Shown: positions 22,456 through 34,791 of the stretch, piece after piece
Position numbering within the stretch: the stretch's first letter is position 1
Layout of the letters: every line of letters starts with the position of its first letter
From: Bromus sterilis
Lineage: Eukaryota; Streptophyta; Magnoliopsida; Poales; Poaceae
NCBI GenBank assembly: GCA_950022295.1
Contig: OX465598.1
Coordinates: forward strand, 301,952,001 to 302,016,000
Direction of reading: 5' to 3'
DNA: 64,000 nt
The notes under the pieces: generated by a model
What the model was told of the DNA's origin: nothing
The model's input: only the letters and a program-made list of their open reading frames with translations
The model's database searches: none
Position numbers and translations under genes: made by a program

Positions 22456-24166
22456 TGTTGGATATGTGCCCTAGAGACAAATTAATAAAGATATTTGTCA
22501 CATATCCGTTTTTTGTTCATAACACGTTTTATACTGTGCTTTAACTGTATTACTTGGAAATACTAATACAGGTGTAGTATAAAACATGGTCCGTAGTTTA
22601 ACTCGGGAAAACTATCTCATTGGGCAATTGATTGATCAAGCTTTCCTGATCATGGTGACACTTAAGTCCATTGACAATGAGGTCATATCATTAGGGGAAT
22701 GATGTGATGGACGTACACCCACCTAAAGTAATGCAATGTGATCGAGTCACATAGTTCAGCGTTGCTACGACTTTGTAACGTATGGCTTAGTCCTTAGACC
22801 GCAATGATCATACGTAATTGTCATCTATGAGGAGACTTTGATTTGTATCCCACCGCCTGACTGAAATATGCTGGCTATAACGGTGCACATTGGGTATTCC
22901 GAAATAGATGATTGATGAGTATGTTAATAGATCAGAGCGGGATTTGTCAGTCCTTGTGACAGGACAGGTACTCTGGGCCCACTCGGTGATATTGCATCAA
23001 CAGCTTGCAAGCAAGTGACTAGGTCACAAGAGATGCAATGATCATGGACGAGTAAACTTGTTTGTTGTGAACGAGATGTGAACACGGTATGTAGGATACC
23101 GACGATCAAACCTCGGACAAAAAAAGTACCGCAGCACAAAGGGATTACGTCGTATCGTTAACGGTTTCCAAAAGCGATCGAAGTTCATTCGATGGAAGCG
23201 CAGGGGCTGTCAAGGATTGTAACCAGGTCCAACTGACTAGTCATTGGTCAATGAGAAGAGTCTCGACCATGTCTGCTGTTTCCCGGACCGTTAGGGTGTC
23301 ACACTTAAGGGGCAATCGATGCTGGGACAGTTTCGGGATCATCGGTGAAATAGGAGAAAGCACCGGAATAGTTCCGGGAGAGAACGGAAGTTGTTCCGGA
23401 TATTTTGAAAGGTTCAAAAAAATGTTTAATAATATTTAATAATGTTTTGGTATTTAATTATCTGAATTAAATATTAAAATATATTTAAATTAATTAATTA
23501 AATGGGAAAAAGGCAAATGGGCCCCTTAGGGCCCATTAGGGGAAGGAGGGAGCCTTCCCCCTTGGCCCATGGCGCCAAGGGAGGGGCCCACCCTCCATAT
23601 GGCGCACCCCCCTCCATTTGGTTTAGTACCACATGGGAAGTTGAGGGAGGGTGGCACCCCCCCTTGGCCTATATAAGGAGGGGTAGACCCCCCCTTTTTC
23701 CATCATCTCATTGAGTTCTCTCTCTCTCTTTCTCCATTTCTGGAAGTGGACTCCCCTTGTTAGGAGTCTGCACCAGGATTGGAGTTCTCCACCATAAGGC
23801 AGGCCGTCGCTCTGCCGGAGTCGGGATCCGAATCCGTCTTCTTTCCGCTGCTCGCCTGGTTCGGAGCCCGGAGGGAACATCGGTTGCACTGTACGTGTGT
23901 AATCTCTTCGAGGCACTACACCTGTGGTGCTACTTCGTCGCTGGAGGTTTACCGGGAGTCATCCTCACCGGTGGTGGCCTTCTACACGACAGGGAGGTCG
24001 TAGTTCTGAGTCTACGCCAACCACGTTCGCAAGAACGTTTCCCTCTTTCGGTCTTCAAAGGTATGAACACCGATTCCCTCCGTTACATTACATCGCCATA
24101 GCATAGATCTTGGGTTCGGGTACCGTAGGTATGAAAAATTTGTGTTTTCTGCCCCGTATCCCAACA
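22456..24166 (+). repeat. 5' LTR of element C
   Basis: 1711 bp, opening TGTTGGATATGTGCCC and ending ATCCCAACA. Followed after one base by the PBS. Contains one TATA box (23670-23676) in a GC-rich setting. A CT-rich stretch follows at 23718-23740. Confidence 0.95.
23670..23676 (+). promoter_or_regulatory. TATA box of the element C 5' LTR
   Basis: TATATAA within ggcctatataaggagggg, conserved in the B LTRs (minus strand, 17328-17334 and 32161-32167) and present twice in the C right LTR. The conserved context supports a real Pol II promoter. Confidence 0.7.
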
Positions 24167-24167
24167 G

Positions 24168-24179
24168 TGGTATCAGAGC
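24168..24179 (+). other. Primer binding site of element C (initiator tRNA-Met)
   Basis: TGGTATCAGAGC, an exact match to the usual plant initiator-Met primer site, one base after the LTR end. Confidence 0.93.
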
Positions 24180-25131
24180 TAGCTATGCGTAGATGTATTG
24201 TACGGGTAGAACACATTTAGGATGTGGGCATCGAATCTTCATTCGTTACCCTCCCACGTGTACTCATTTAGCATTGCGGCAATGTTTGATGAAGCGGCCC
24301 CTGACCGACCTTACGCGTTTACGCGAGACTGGTTCCACACTTGACATATGGCTTGCACCATATAAAGTGGCTGGGGGGGTGTCTGTCTCTCTGCATTAGC
24401 GATGCGAAGATGTTTGCAACGGAGGGCCCCGACAGGGGTGTAATAGAGACGACTGGGGATCGGTGTTGTGGCATGTTTTCGCAGGATAGAAATCGGTTCT
24501 CTCTCTCGAAACCCCTAGCAGCCACGTAAAACTTGCACAAGCTAAAGTAGAAAGGCGTTTTAACTTTGCTTTGCATGAAGGGGGATCATAGGTTGTATGA
24601 TTTACAGTTTTACTTCCTGTTTTATGCTAGTATGCTAGATATATCGACGGTAGCACGAAACAGGACCATCTCTCGCTAAAACCAACATAGTGTCCTTACC
24701 CTAGTGAGCACCACCTGGAAAGTTCTACATTATGGAGGCATCACGTGTCACACGGATGTCAAACATTTTTTCGTTCACAAGAGGTGGGTGTAGCAAGCCT
24801 AGCATGCCCAGAAGCATGGCCTTGTATGACATAGCAACAAATCACATAGGGTGTGGTGGCGAGCCTGGCATGTGCAGACATGGCCTCGGGACACAAGAGA
24901 CCGAAAGGTCGAGCATGAGTCACATGGATGATGTGATTGGCATGATGGCCTACCTTGAACAACATACTGATGGTCGTGTCACACGGGGGAGGTATGGTGT
25001 TCTAGGATCGTGTAATCACTTAGCAAAATTGAGAGATGTTTTCCTAAGTGGGAGTTTTAGAATTAATTGTAATTGAACTCCACATTATGAACAAAAGTCT
25101 AAATATGTATCTTTGTGAATCAACCTTGTAG
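24180..25131 (+). other. Untranslated leader of element C
   Basis: About 950 bp between PBS and gag with no convincing ORF. Sequence around 24720-25060 is recognisable in B on minus (30776-31060 and 22395-22450), which shows where C inserted relative to the B map. Confidence 0.75.
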
Positions 25132-28100
25132 ATGACAGCACCACGCCCCTCGTTCAACTTAGGATCATTCCTAGAGAAAGGTAAACTGAAAACTAATGGG
25201 TCAAACTTCACCTCATGGTTCCGCACCCTGAGGATTCTCCTCGTTCCCCTCAAAATGTCCTACGTACTTGAGACTGCATTAGGAGATGCACCAGCAACTA
25301 CTGCTGCTCCGGCTGAGAAGAAAGTCTATCTCATTAAGTCAGATGATTCCTCCCTTGTCAAGAAGGGTATGCTCAATGCCATGGAGGCTGAACTGCAGAA
25401 ACGGTTCGAGAGCTTCAGTTCTTATGAGATAATCACTGACCTCAAGACCGTCTTTGCACCTCAAGCCAAGGTTGAGAGAAATGAAGTTTGTGAAGCTTTC
25501 TTCTCTGCAAAGATGGAAGAGCGCACCAGCATGACTGAGCACGTAGTCAAAATGTCTGACTACGTTCAACGCCTAAATGATCTAGAATTTAAGATTCCAG
25601 ATGAAGTGGCGATTGATAGGGTGTTGCGGTCGCTACCCCCTAGCTATGAGAGTTTTGTGTTGAAGTACAACATGCAAGGAATGGTTGAGACCCTTTCTGA
25701 ATTGTTCACAATACTCAAAATTGCTGAGATGGAAATCAAGAAGGAGCACAGCTGCACCAAGTACCTAGAAGATAAGAAGGCCGGCAAGGTTGCCGGAAGA
25801 GACATGGATATATGTGATATACATGTTATTGATGTTTTCCTGACAAGTGCTCGGAGCAACGTCTGGATATTTGATACCGGATCAGTTGCTCACATCTGCA
25901 ACTCCCAGGAGGGGATGCAGAATAAACGACTCTTGCGGAAGGATGAAGTGACGATGCGCGTTGGGAACGGTGCCAAGGTTGAAGTAATGTCAGTTGGCAC
26001 GCTTCGTCTTAGTCTCCCTTCGGGATTGATTCTTGTCTTGAATAATTGCTATTATGTACCCGCGTTGAGTATGAACATTGTGAGTGGCTCTTGCTTGATG
26101 CGAGACCAGTATTCCTTTAAATCCGAAACAACTGGTTGTTCGATTTATAAGAATAATGTCTTCTATGTTCATGCACCGGTGCGTAATGGTTTATTCTTAA
26201 TGGATCTCGAATATCATGACTCCCACATCAATAACGTAGAGGCCAAAAGATTAAAACCTAGTAACGAAGAACACATGACGATGTGGCATTGTCGACTTGG
26301 TCATATTGGTATAAAGCGCATGCAGGAACTCCATAAAGATGGACTTCTGGAGTCATTGGATTTTGGATCCCTTGACACATGTGAACCATGCCTAATGGGA
26401 AAAATGACAAGGACCCCATTCAATGGGACAATGGAGCGTGCGGTGGACATATTAGGGATCATACATACTGATGTATGCGGACCAATGAATGTCACCGCAC
26501 GCAATGGTTTTCGTTACTTCGTGACCTTCACGGATGACTTAAGTAGATACGGGTATATCTATTTAATGAAACACAAGTCTCAAACCTTTGAAAAGTTCAA
26601 GGAATTTCAGAGTGAGGTCGAGAATCAACTCGGGAAGAAAATCAAGCACCTTCGATCTAATCGAGGAGGCGAGTATTTAAGTCACGAGTTTGGCACTCAT
26701 CTGAAGACTTGTGGTATTGTACCACAACTTACGCCAGCTGGAACACCTCAGCGAAACGGTGTGTCCGAGCGACGTAATCGAACGCTATTGGATAGTGTAC
26801 GGTCAATGATGTCTCATACCGGCTTACCTACATCATTCTGGGGGTATGCATTAGAAACTGCCGCTTACGTTCTTAATAGGGTACCATCCAAATCCGTGAA
26901 GACAACACCTTTTGAAGAATGGTTTGGCAAGAAACCAATGTTGTCTTACCTGAAGATTTGGGGATGTGAGGCTTATGTTAGGAAACTTCAGCCTGACAAA
27001 CTCGAATCTAAGGCGGAGAAATGCATCTTTGTAGGATATCCAAAGGAAACTGTTGGATACACCTTCTACAACCAATATGAGGGCAAAACGTTTGTCGCTA
27101 AGACTGGACACTTTCTTGAGAAGGAGTTTCTCTCGAAAGAATTGAGTGGGAGGAAAATAGACCTCGATGAAGTGACTGACCAATCAATCCAAATGGAAGA
27201 ACCGGCAACAGAAATTGTTCTGGAACCTTCTTCCACAGTGGGAGCTGAAGAGAATGGCCAGGAAGACATTCATAACGATCATGACATGCATGATGATCAT
27301 GATGAGAATGAAGAGGAACCTATTTTGCCCCGTAGGTCATCAAGAGTCCGTCAACCTACCGAGTTTTACGGACAGCTTGTGAATGCAATCTCGGCTGATG
27401 AGTCGGATGAACCTACGAGTTACAAAGAAGCAATGGAGGGACCCGAGTCCGAGAAATGGCTAGAAGCCATGAAATCCGAAATAGACTCCATGTACACCAA
27501 CAAAGTTTGGACTTTGGTGGATATTCCCGAGGACCGCAAGGCCGTCGAGAATAAATGGATTTTCAAGAAAAAGACTGACGCAGACGGAAACGTATCTGTC
27601 TACAAAGCTCGACTTGTCGTGAAGGGGTTCCGACAAATTCAAGGAGTTGACTACGAGGAGACGTTCTCTCCTGTAGCGATGATAAAGTCTATTCGGATCC
27701 TACTAGCAATAGCTGCCTATCATGATTACGAGATATGGCAGATGGATGTGAAAACTGCGTTCCTTAATGGCAACATTGAGGAACAGTTGTATATGATGCA
27801 ACCAGAGGGGTTTATCGATCCAAGGAATGCTGGTAAGGTGTGCAAGCTTCAACGGTCCATCTATGGGTTGAAGCAAGCATCTCGGAGCTGGAATCTTTGA
27901 TTTGATGAGGTCATTAAAGCTTTTGGATTTGTCCAAAACGTCGAAGAGTTCTGCGTCTATAAGAAACTGAGTGGGAGCTCTGTAGCATTCCTTGTGTTAT
28001 ATGTAGATGACATATTACTAATAGGGAACGATAAGAAATTCTTAGAGGGAGTAAAGGAATATCTGAATGGACAATTTTCCATGAAGGACCTAGGTGAAGC

Positions 28101-28992
28101 TGCGTACATATTGGGGATTAAGATCTATAGAGATAGACCTAATCGACGGTTGGCCTTGAGTCAGAACACTTATATTGACAAGATATTGAAAAGGTTCAGT
28201 ATGGATAACTCCAAGAGAGGCCTCTTGCCAGTTATAAAAGGTGTCAAATTAAGCGTGACTCAATGCCCAACCACAGCAAAAGAGAAGGAGGAAATGTCCT
28301 CAAAGCCCTATGCCTCAGCGGTAGGTTCTCTCATGTATGCTATGTTATGTACCAGACCGGATTTAGCGTTGGCCATTAGTATGACTAATCGCTACCAGAG
28401 TAACCCGGGAATGGCTCACTGGACAGCAGTAAAGAACATCCTTAAGTACTTGAGAAGAACCAAGGATCTCTTTCTCGTTTATGGAGGAGTTGATGAGGAG
28501 CTCACCGTAAAGGGTTACGTTGACGCAAGCCTCGGCTCAGATCTAGATGACTCGAAATCCCAGACGGGATATGTTTTCATGTTGAACGGTGGCGCGATTA
28601 GCTGGAGGAGCGGCAAACAGTCAGTCGTCGCTCAATCTTCAATGGAGTCGGAGTATATTGCCGCTTGCGAAGCGTCAAACGAGGCGCTGTGGCTGAAGAA
28701 GTTCGTGATCGAGCTTGGCGTCTTTCCCAGTTGCACTGACCCCGTGGGGATCTTCTGCGACAACACGGGTGCCATTGCTAACGCGAAGGAGCCAAGAACT
28801 CACTCTACAGCCAAGCACATCCTCCGAAAGTTCCATGTGACGCGAGACTACGTCAGGGATGGACACACTAGGATTCACAAGATACATACGGATCTGAACG
28901 CAGCAGACCCGATGGCTAAACCTCTTCCACAGGGCAAGTTTGAAGAACACCGAGAGACCATTGGTGTTAGATACATACCTGATGTAAACTAG
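25132..28992 (+). pseudogene. gag-pol: gag-pol of element C (Gag, PR, IN, RT, RNase H) with one stop codon
   Basis: A single frame runs 25132-28992 except for TGA at 27898-27900. Gag capsid occupies residues ~1-205 (WFRTLRILLVPLKMSYVLE). The usual CCHC knuckle is missing: sequence passes from KKEHSC straight into KYLEDKKAGK near 25738-25790. Protease DTGS has its Asp at residue 248. Integrase has WHCRLGH, first Asp at residue 447 (HTDVCGP) and Glu at residue 546 (SERRNR); the second acidic position (residue 510, LRSNRGGE) is Asn, at the exact DD35E spacing. RT has KARLVVKGF and YVDD at 28000-28011. RNase H has YVDASLGSD, SSMESEY and CDNTGAI. The TGA lies in SRSWNL-FDE, where CGA (Arg) is expected, a CpG-type transition. 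Predicted inactive. Confidence 0.95.
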
Positions 28993-29007
28993 TGTAATTT
29001 GTACTCT

Positions 29008-29023
29008 AGTGCAAGTGGGAGAC
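29008..29023 (+). other. Polypurine tract of element C
   Basis: agtgcaagtgggagac, immediately before the 3' LTR. Confidence 0.85.
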
Positions 29024-30770
29024 TGTTGGATATGTGCCCTAGAGACAAATTAATAAAGATATTTGTCACATATCCGTTTTTTGTTCATAACACGTTTTAT
29101 ACTGTGCTATTACTGTATTACTTGGAAATACTAATACAGGTGTAGTATAAAACATGGTCCGTAGTTTAGCTCGGGAAAACTATCTCATTGGGCAATTGGT
29201 TGATCAAGCTTTCCTGATCATGGTGACACTTAAGTCCATTGACAATGAGGTCATATCATTAGGGGAATGATGTGATGGACGTACACCCACCTAAGGTAAT
29301 GCAATGTGATCGAGTCACATAGTTCAGCGTTGCTACGACTTTGTAAGGTATGGCTTAGTCCTTAGACCGCAATGATCATACGTAATTGTCATCTATGAGG
29401 AGACTTTGATTTGTATCCCACCGCCTGACTGAAATATGTTGGCTATAACGGTGCACTTCGGGTATTCGAAATAGATGGTTGATGAGTATGTTAATAGATC
29501 AGAGCGGGATTTGTCAGTCCTTGTGACAGGACAGGTACTCTGGGCCCACTCGGTGATATTGCATCAACAGCTTGCAAGCAAGTGACTAGGTCACAAGAGA
29601 TGCAATGATCATGGACGAGTAAACTTGTTTGTTGTGAACGAGATGTGAACACGGTATGTAGGATACCGACGATCAAACCTCGGACAAACAAAGTACCGCA
29701 ACACAAAGGGATTACGTCGTATCGTTAACGGTTTCCAAAAGCGATCGAAGTTCATTCGATGGAAGCGCAGAGGCTGTCAAGGATTGTAACCAGGTCCAAC
29801 TGACTAGTCATTGGTCAATGAGAAGAGTCTCGACCATGTCTGCTGTTTCCCGGACCGTTAGGGTGTCACACTTAAGGGGCAATCGATGCTGGGACAGTTT
29901 CGGGATCATCGGTGAAATAGGAGAAAGCACCGGAATAGTTCCGGGAGAGAACGGAAGTTGTTCCGGATATTTTGAAAGGTTCAAAATAATGTTTCATAAT
30001 ATTTAATAATGTTTTAGTATTTAATTATCTGAATTAAATATTAAAATATATTTAAATTAATTAATTAAATGGGAAAAAGGCAAATGGGCCCCTTAGGGCC
30101 CATTAGGGGAAGGAGGGAGCCTCCCCCCTTGGCCCATGGCGCCAAGGGAGGGGCCCACCCTCCATATGGCGCACCCCCCTCCCCTCCCCTTTGGTTTAGT
30201 ACCACATGGGAAGTTGAGGGAGGGTGGCACCCCCCCTTGGCCTATATAAGGAGGGGTAGACCCCCCCTTGGCCTATATAAGGAGGGGTAGACCCCCCCTT
30301 TTTCCATCATCTCATTGAGTTCTCTCTCTCTCTTTCTCCATTTCTGGAAGTGGACTCCCCTTGTTAGGAGTCTGCACCAGGATTGGAGTTCTCCACCATA
30401 AGGCAGGCCGTCGCTCTGCCGGAGTCGGGATCCGAATCCGTCTTCTTTCCGCTGCTCGCCTGGTTCGGAGCCCGGAGGGAACATCGGTTGCACTGTACGT
30501 GTGTAATCTCTTCGAGGCACTACACCTGTGGTGCTACTTCGTCGCTGGAGGTTTACCGGGAGTCATCCTCACCGGTGGTGGTCTTCTACACGACAGGGAG
30601 GTCGTAGTTCTGAGTCTACGCCAACCACGTTCGCAAGAACGTTTCCCTCTTTCGGTCTTCAAAGGTATGAACACCGATTCCCTCCGTTACATTACATCGC
30701 CATAGCATAGATCTTGGGTTCGGGTACCGTAGGTATGAAAAATTTGTGTTTTCTGCCCCGTATCCCAACA
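29024..30770 (+). repeat. 3' LTR of element C
   Basis: 1747 bp and collinear with 22456-24166. It differs mainly by a ~31-bp tandem duplication that doubles the TATA box (30243-30248 and 30274-30279) and a few extra bases in a C-rich run near 30180. Confidence 0.95.
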
Positions 30771-30775
30771 CATAC

Positions 30776-31597
30776 CTCCCCCGTGTGACACGACCATCAG
30801 TATGTTGCTCAAGGTAGGCCATCATGCCAATCACATCATCCATGTGACTCATGCTCGACCTTTCGGTCTCTTGTGTCCCAAGGCCATGTCTGCACATGCC
30901 AGGCTCGCCACAATAACCTTAGTGAGTATATGCCGCGTATGCAAGGCCATGTTTCTGGACATGCTAGGCTTGCTCCACCCATCTCTTGTGAACGTAAAAA
31001 TGTTTGACACCCGTGTGACACGTGATGCCTCCATAATGAAGAACTTTCCAGATGGTGCTTCACTAAGGAAGGACACTTTGTTGGATTAGTGAGGGATCAT
31101 ACTATTATGCTACCGTCGTATATCTAACATATTAACAAAATAGGATGCAACAGTATAAATCATACATGCTATGATTCCCCCCGACATGCAAATTAAAGTT
31201 GAAAACGCCTTTCTACTTTATCTTTTGCAAGTTTTACGGGGCTGCTAGGGGTTTCGAGAAAAGAACCGCTTTCTATCCTGCGAAAACAAGCCACAACACC
31301 AATCCCGCAATTGTCTCTATTACACCCCTGTCGGGGCCCTCCGTTGCAAACATCTTCGCATCGCTAATGCAGAGAGACAGACACCCCCCAGCCACTTTAT
31401 ATGGTACAAGCCATATGTCAAGCGTGGAACCAGTCTCGCGTAAACGCATAAGGTCGGTCGGGGGCCGCTTCATCAAACATTGCCGCAACGCTAAATGAGT
31501 ACACGTGAGAGGGTAAAAATTGGAGAATTAATTCCCACATACTAGATGTGTTCTATCCGTACAATACATCTACGCATAGCCTTGCTCATGATACCAC
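30776..31597 (-). other. 5' leader of element B with degenerate primer binding site
   Basis: Read on minus, this is the B leader downstream of its 5' LTR. It is recognisably related to the C leader. The site next to the LTR (31582-31597 on minus: gtggtatcatgagcaa) is the initiator-Met primer site with one extra base. No ORF is supported. Confidence 0.8.
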
Positions 31598-33397
31598 TGT
31601 TGGGGTTCGGGGCAGAAAACACAAATTTTTCATAACCTACGAGACCCATACCCAAGACCTATGCTATGGCGATGCAAGTAACCGACAGAAATAGATCACA
31701 TACCAGTATGTAGTCCGTTAAGCGGGAAACGTTCCCGCATGAACGTGGTTGGTGTAGTCGTACCGACAATCCCTGATGCCGCGCAGATCCACGATGACTC
31801 CTGTAGCCACCCGATCCTTGTGGAGCGATGACGGGATTACGTCCCCGTCGGAACGTTACTGATGAAGACCTCGCGATACGACCAAGACGTTGAAGTAGCA
31901 CCACAAGTGTAGTGGCTCGCGGGATTATACACATACAGTATACCCGACGTCCCTCCGGGCTCCGAACCAGTAGAGAAGCGGAAAGAAGATGGATTCGGAT
32001 CCCGATTCTAGCAGCACGACGGCGTGCGTATAGTGGAGAAATCCCCAACCAAGTGTAGACTCCAAACAAGGGGAGTCCACTCGAGGAAGGAGAAAGGAGG
32101 GAGAGAGAGATGAGAACTTATCTCAAAATATCATGAATAAAAGGGCACCTCTACCCCTCCTTATATAGGCCAAGGAGGGGTGTCACCCCCCTCCACTTCC
32201 GGGGTTGGACTAATCCCAAGGGAGGGGGTGGCGCACCTATAAGGGGGGTGGGCCCCCTCATGGCGCCATGGCCCATGGGGGAGGACTCCCTCTCCCCCTA
32301 ATGGGCCCTATGAGGCCCATATGCCTTTTAATTCATTTTTAATTATATTTAATTATATTTTAATATTTAATTCAGATAATTAAATAATAAAACATTAATT
32401 AAACATTATTAAATATATTTTGAACCTTTGAAAATACCCGGAACAACTTCCGGCCTTCATCGGAACAATTCCGGTCATCACTGGAACAATTCCGGTGTTC
32501 TCTCCAATTTCTCCGGTGATCCCGAATCAATCCTTACTGCGTCGAGTACCCTTAAGTGTAACACCCTACGGTCCGGGAAACAACAGACATGATCGAGACA
32601 ATTCTCATTGATCAATGACTAATCAATTGGACCTGGTTACAATCCTTGATAGCCCCTGCGCTTCAATCGAATGAACTTCAATCGCTGTTGGATCCGTTAA
32701 CCGTGTGCCTGTTCCCTTTGTCCTGGGGTACTTTTCTTGTCCGAGGTTTGATCATCGATATCCAATATACCTAGTTCGTCCTCATTCTCAACAAACAAGT
32801 TTACTCGTTCCCGTGATATTACAACTCCGTGACCTAGTCACACGTTTGCAAACTTTATGATGCAACATCACCGAGTGGGCCCAGAATACCTATCCGTCAC
32901 ACGGATGGACAAATCCCGCTTTGATCTATTTGCATACTCATTAACATATCTATTCGGAATACCTGAAGTACTCCTTTATAGCCAGCATATTTCAGTCAGG
33001 CGGTGGGTAGCAAATCAAGGCATCCTAATAGACAGTAATTACGTATGATCATTACGGTCTAAGGATCTGGTCACTACGTTATAGTTATCGCAATGTCGAA
33101 CTATGTGACTTGATCACATCGCAACACTTCTGGTGGGTGTATGTCCATCATATCATTATCCAATGATACGACTCCATTGTCAACAGACGCCATTGTCTCA
33201 TGATCAGGAAACCTTGACAATCAATCGCCCAATGGACTAGTATACTAGGGTTAACTAGGGACCTGGTTGTTTGTATACCACACCTGTATTAATGTTTCCG
33301 CTTAATACAGTTATAGCATAGTATCAAACGTATTATGAGCTAATGGAATATGCTCCATAAAACATATTTTATTTGCCTCTAGGGCACATTCCCAACA
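31598..33397 (-). repeat. 5' LTR of element B
   Basis: 1800 bp and collinear with 16763-18555, with a few percent substitutions and a short extra block in the AT-rich part near 32390-32410. Ends CCCAACA at 33397, followed by the CAAAG duplication. Confidence 0.92.
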
Positions 33398-33402
33398 CAA
33401 AG
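33398..33402. repeat. Target-site duplication of element B, right copy (CAAAG)
   Basis: Matches 16758-16762; D pol continues from here. Confidence 0.95.
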
Positions 33403-34755
33403 TACGGTTGCTTTTCAGTGCAGAATGACGGCACCGTGTTGTTCGAAGAGCGAGTTGTTGTTCCCAAAGAGGGAGATCTCAGAGAGGTCATCATGAAGGA
33501 AGCCCATGATTCCAAGCTGTCTATTCACCCTGGCAGTACAAAGATGTATCAAGATCTCAAGCAAGGCTTTTGGTGGACTCATATGAAGCGGGATGTTGCC
33601 CGTTACGTGTCTCAGTGTGATGTGTGCAAGAGAGTGAAGGCACAGCACCAGAAGCCTGCCGGGTTGCTTCAGCCACTTGAGATTCCAGAGTGGAAATGGG
33701 ATCACATAGAGATGGATTTCATCACAGGCTTCCCCTTGTCGCAGAAGAAGAACAATGCCATCTTTGTTGTCATTGACAATCTTTCCAAAGTTTCCCACTT
33801 CTTCCCAGTGAAGGATTCCATTTCGGCAGCTCAGTTGGCGGATTTGTACACCGCAAGAGTTTTATCTTTGCATGGCATTCCCAAGAAGATCAGTTCTGAT
33901 AGAGGCAGCCTTTTCACCATTAAGTTTTGGCAGGCCTTTCAAAAGGCGATTGGTACGACAGTGTTGTTCAGTACCTCTTATCACCCTCCGACAAGTGGGC
34001 AAGTCGAGCGTGTGAACCAAATCCTCGAGGACATGCTTCGGGCATGTGCCATCTCATTTGGCATGAAGTGGGAAGAGTGCTTGCCGTATGCTGAGTTCTC
34101 TTACAACAACAGCTATCAGGCAAGTCTGTAGGCATCGCCGTTTGAAGTCTTGTATGGCCGCAAGTGCAGAACACCTTTGAACTGGTCCGAGACAGGTGAG
34201 AGGCAGCTGTTCGGTCCAGATGTGATCCAAGAGGCAAAGGACAGAGTGAAGATTGTCCGAGAGCACCTAAAGGAAGCACAGTCCAGGAAGAAGGCCTATT
34301 ATGACAAAAGGAACCGTGGTGTAGCGTTTCAGGTTGGTAATTGGGCGTACGTGAGAGTGTCTCCATTGAGGGGAACTCACCGCTTTGGCATCAAAGGAAA
34401 GCTCGCTCCAAGATTTGTCGGACCTTTCCGCATCCTTGAGACTAGGGGACCTCTTGCCTTTCGGCTCGAGCTTCCAGAGAGTCTATCCATGGTGCATGAC
34501 GTGTTCCATGTGTCCCAGCTAAAGCAGTGCTTCAAGCAGCCAAAGCAGGCTATTGACTTGGGCGAGATCCAGCTGAGTGCGGACCTTTCCTACTCAGAGC
34601 GTCCAGTCCGTGTCCTTGAGACGTCCGAGCGCAAGACGCGCAACAAGACCGTCAAGTTCATGAAAGTTCAGTGGGCACATCATTTGGAGAAGGAAGCAAC
34701 GTGGGAGCGTGAAGATCATCTCCGTTCTGAGTATCCTGAGTTGTTTCAAGCTTAG
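33403..34755 (+). pseudogene. pol: pol of element D, second part (integrase, chromodomain)
   Basis: Continues the frame interrupted at 16762. Integrase HHCC region (EAHDSKLSIHPGST, then CDVCKRVK); first Asp in MDFITGFP, second in SSDRGSL, Glu in GQVERVNQ. Then a GPF motif, HDVFHVSQL, and a C-terminal chromodomain with KVQWAHHLEKEATWERED. A TAG at 34129-34131 interrupts the conserved segment just before FEVLYGRKCRTPL. The natural stop is TAG 34753-34755. With the RT stop and frame shift in part one, D has at least three lesions in addition to the insertion and 5' truncation. Confidence 0.94.
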
Positions 34756-34775
34756 ATCTCGGGACGAGATCCTGT

Positions 34776-34791
34776 GTTGGTGGGGGAGTGC
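34776..34791 (+). other. Polypurine tract of element D
   Basis: ttggtgggggagtgc lies before the LTR start. The position parallels the tract of element A. Confidence 0.65.

Larger units (their letters stand above)
22456..30770 (+). mobile_element. Element C: Angela-like copia LTR retrotransposon inserted in B
   Basis: 8315 bp, plus strand, complete by structure: LTRs 22456-24166 and 29024-30770, perfect initiator-Met PBS, gag-pol in copia order (IN before RT), PPT and a 5-bp duplication CATAC. The LTRs are nearly identical by eye apart from a promoter duplication in the right copy, so this is the youngest insertion of the D-B-C stack. Its leader and PPT are closely related to those of B, making C, or an intact relative, a plausible source of proteins for the B family. 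It is coding-defective itself. Confidence 0.96.
16763..33397 (-). mobile_element. Element B: non-autonomous Angela-like copia element with fossil pol, inserted in D
   Basis: Minus-strand LTR element of 16635 bp including the nested element C. It is bounded by LTRs 31598-33397 (5') and 16763-18555 (3') and by the 5-bp duplication CAAAG. The internal DNA is 18556-22455 plus 30776-31597, about 4.7 kb. It is collinear with the leader and pol of C in short stretches but is riddled with stops and indels. Because B2 carries the same decayed sequence at another insertion, the family was apparently copied after losing its coding capacity, so it would have depended on proteins supplied in trans. The LTRs differ by a few percent by eye, so B is older than C. 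Confidence 0.92.

Noticed and set aside
23757..24101. 114-codon ORF in the C LTR (repeated at 30361-30705)
   Set aside because: Lies wholly in the LTR between TATA box and LTR end; no domain; duplicate due to LTR identity.
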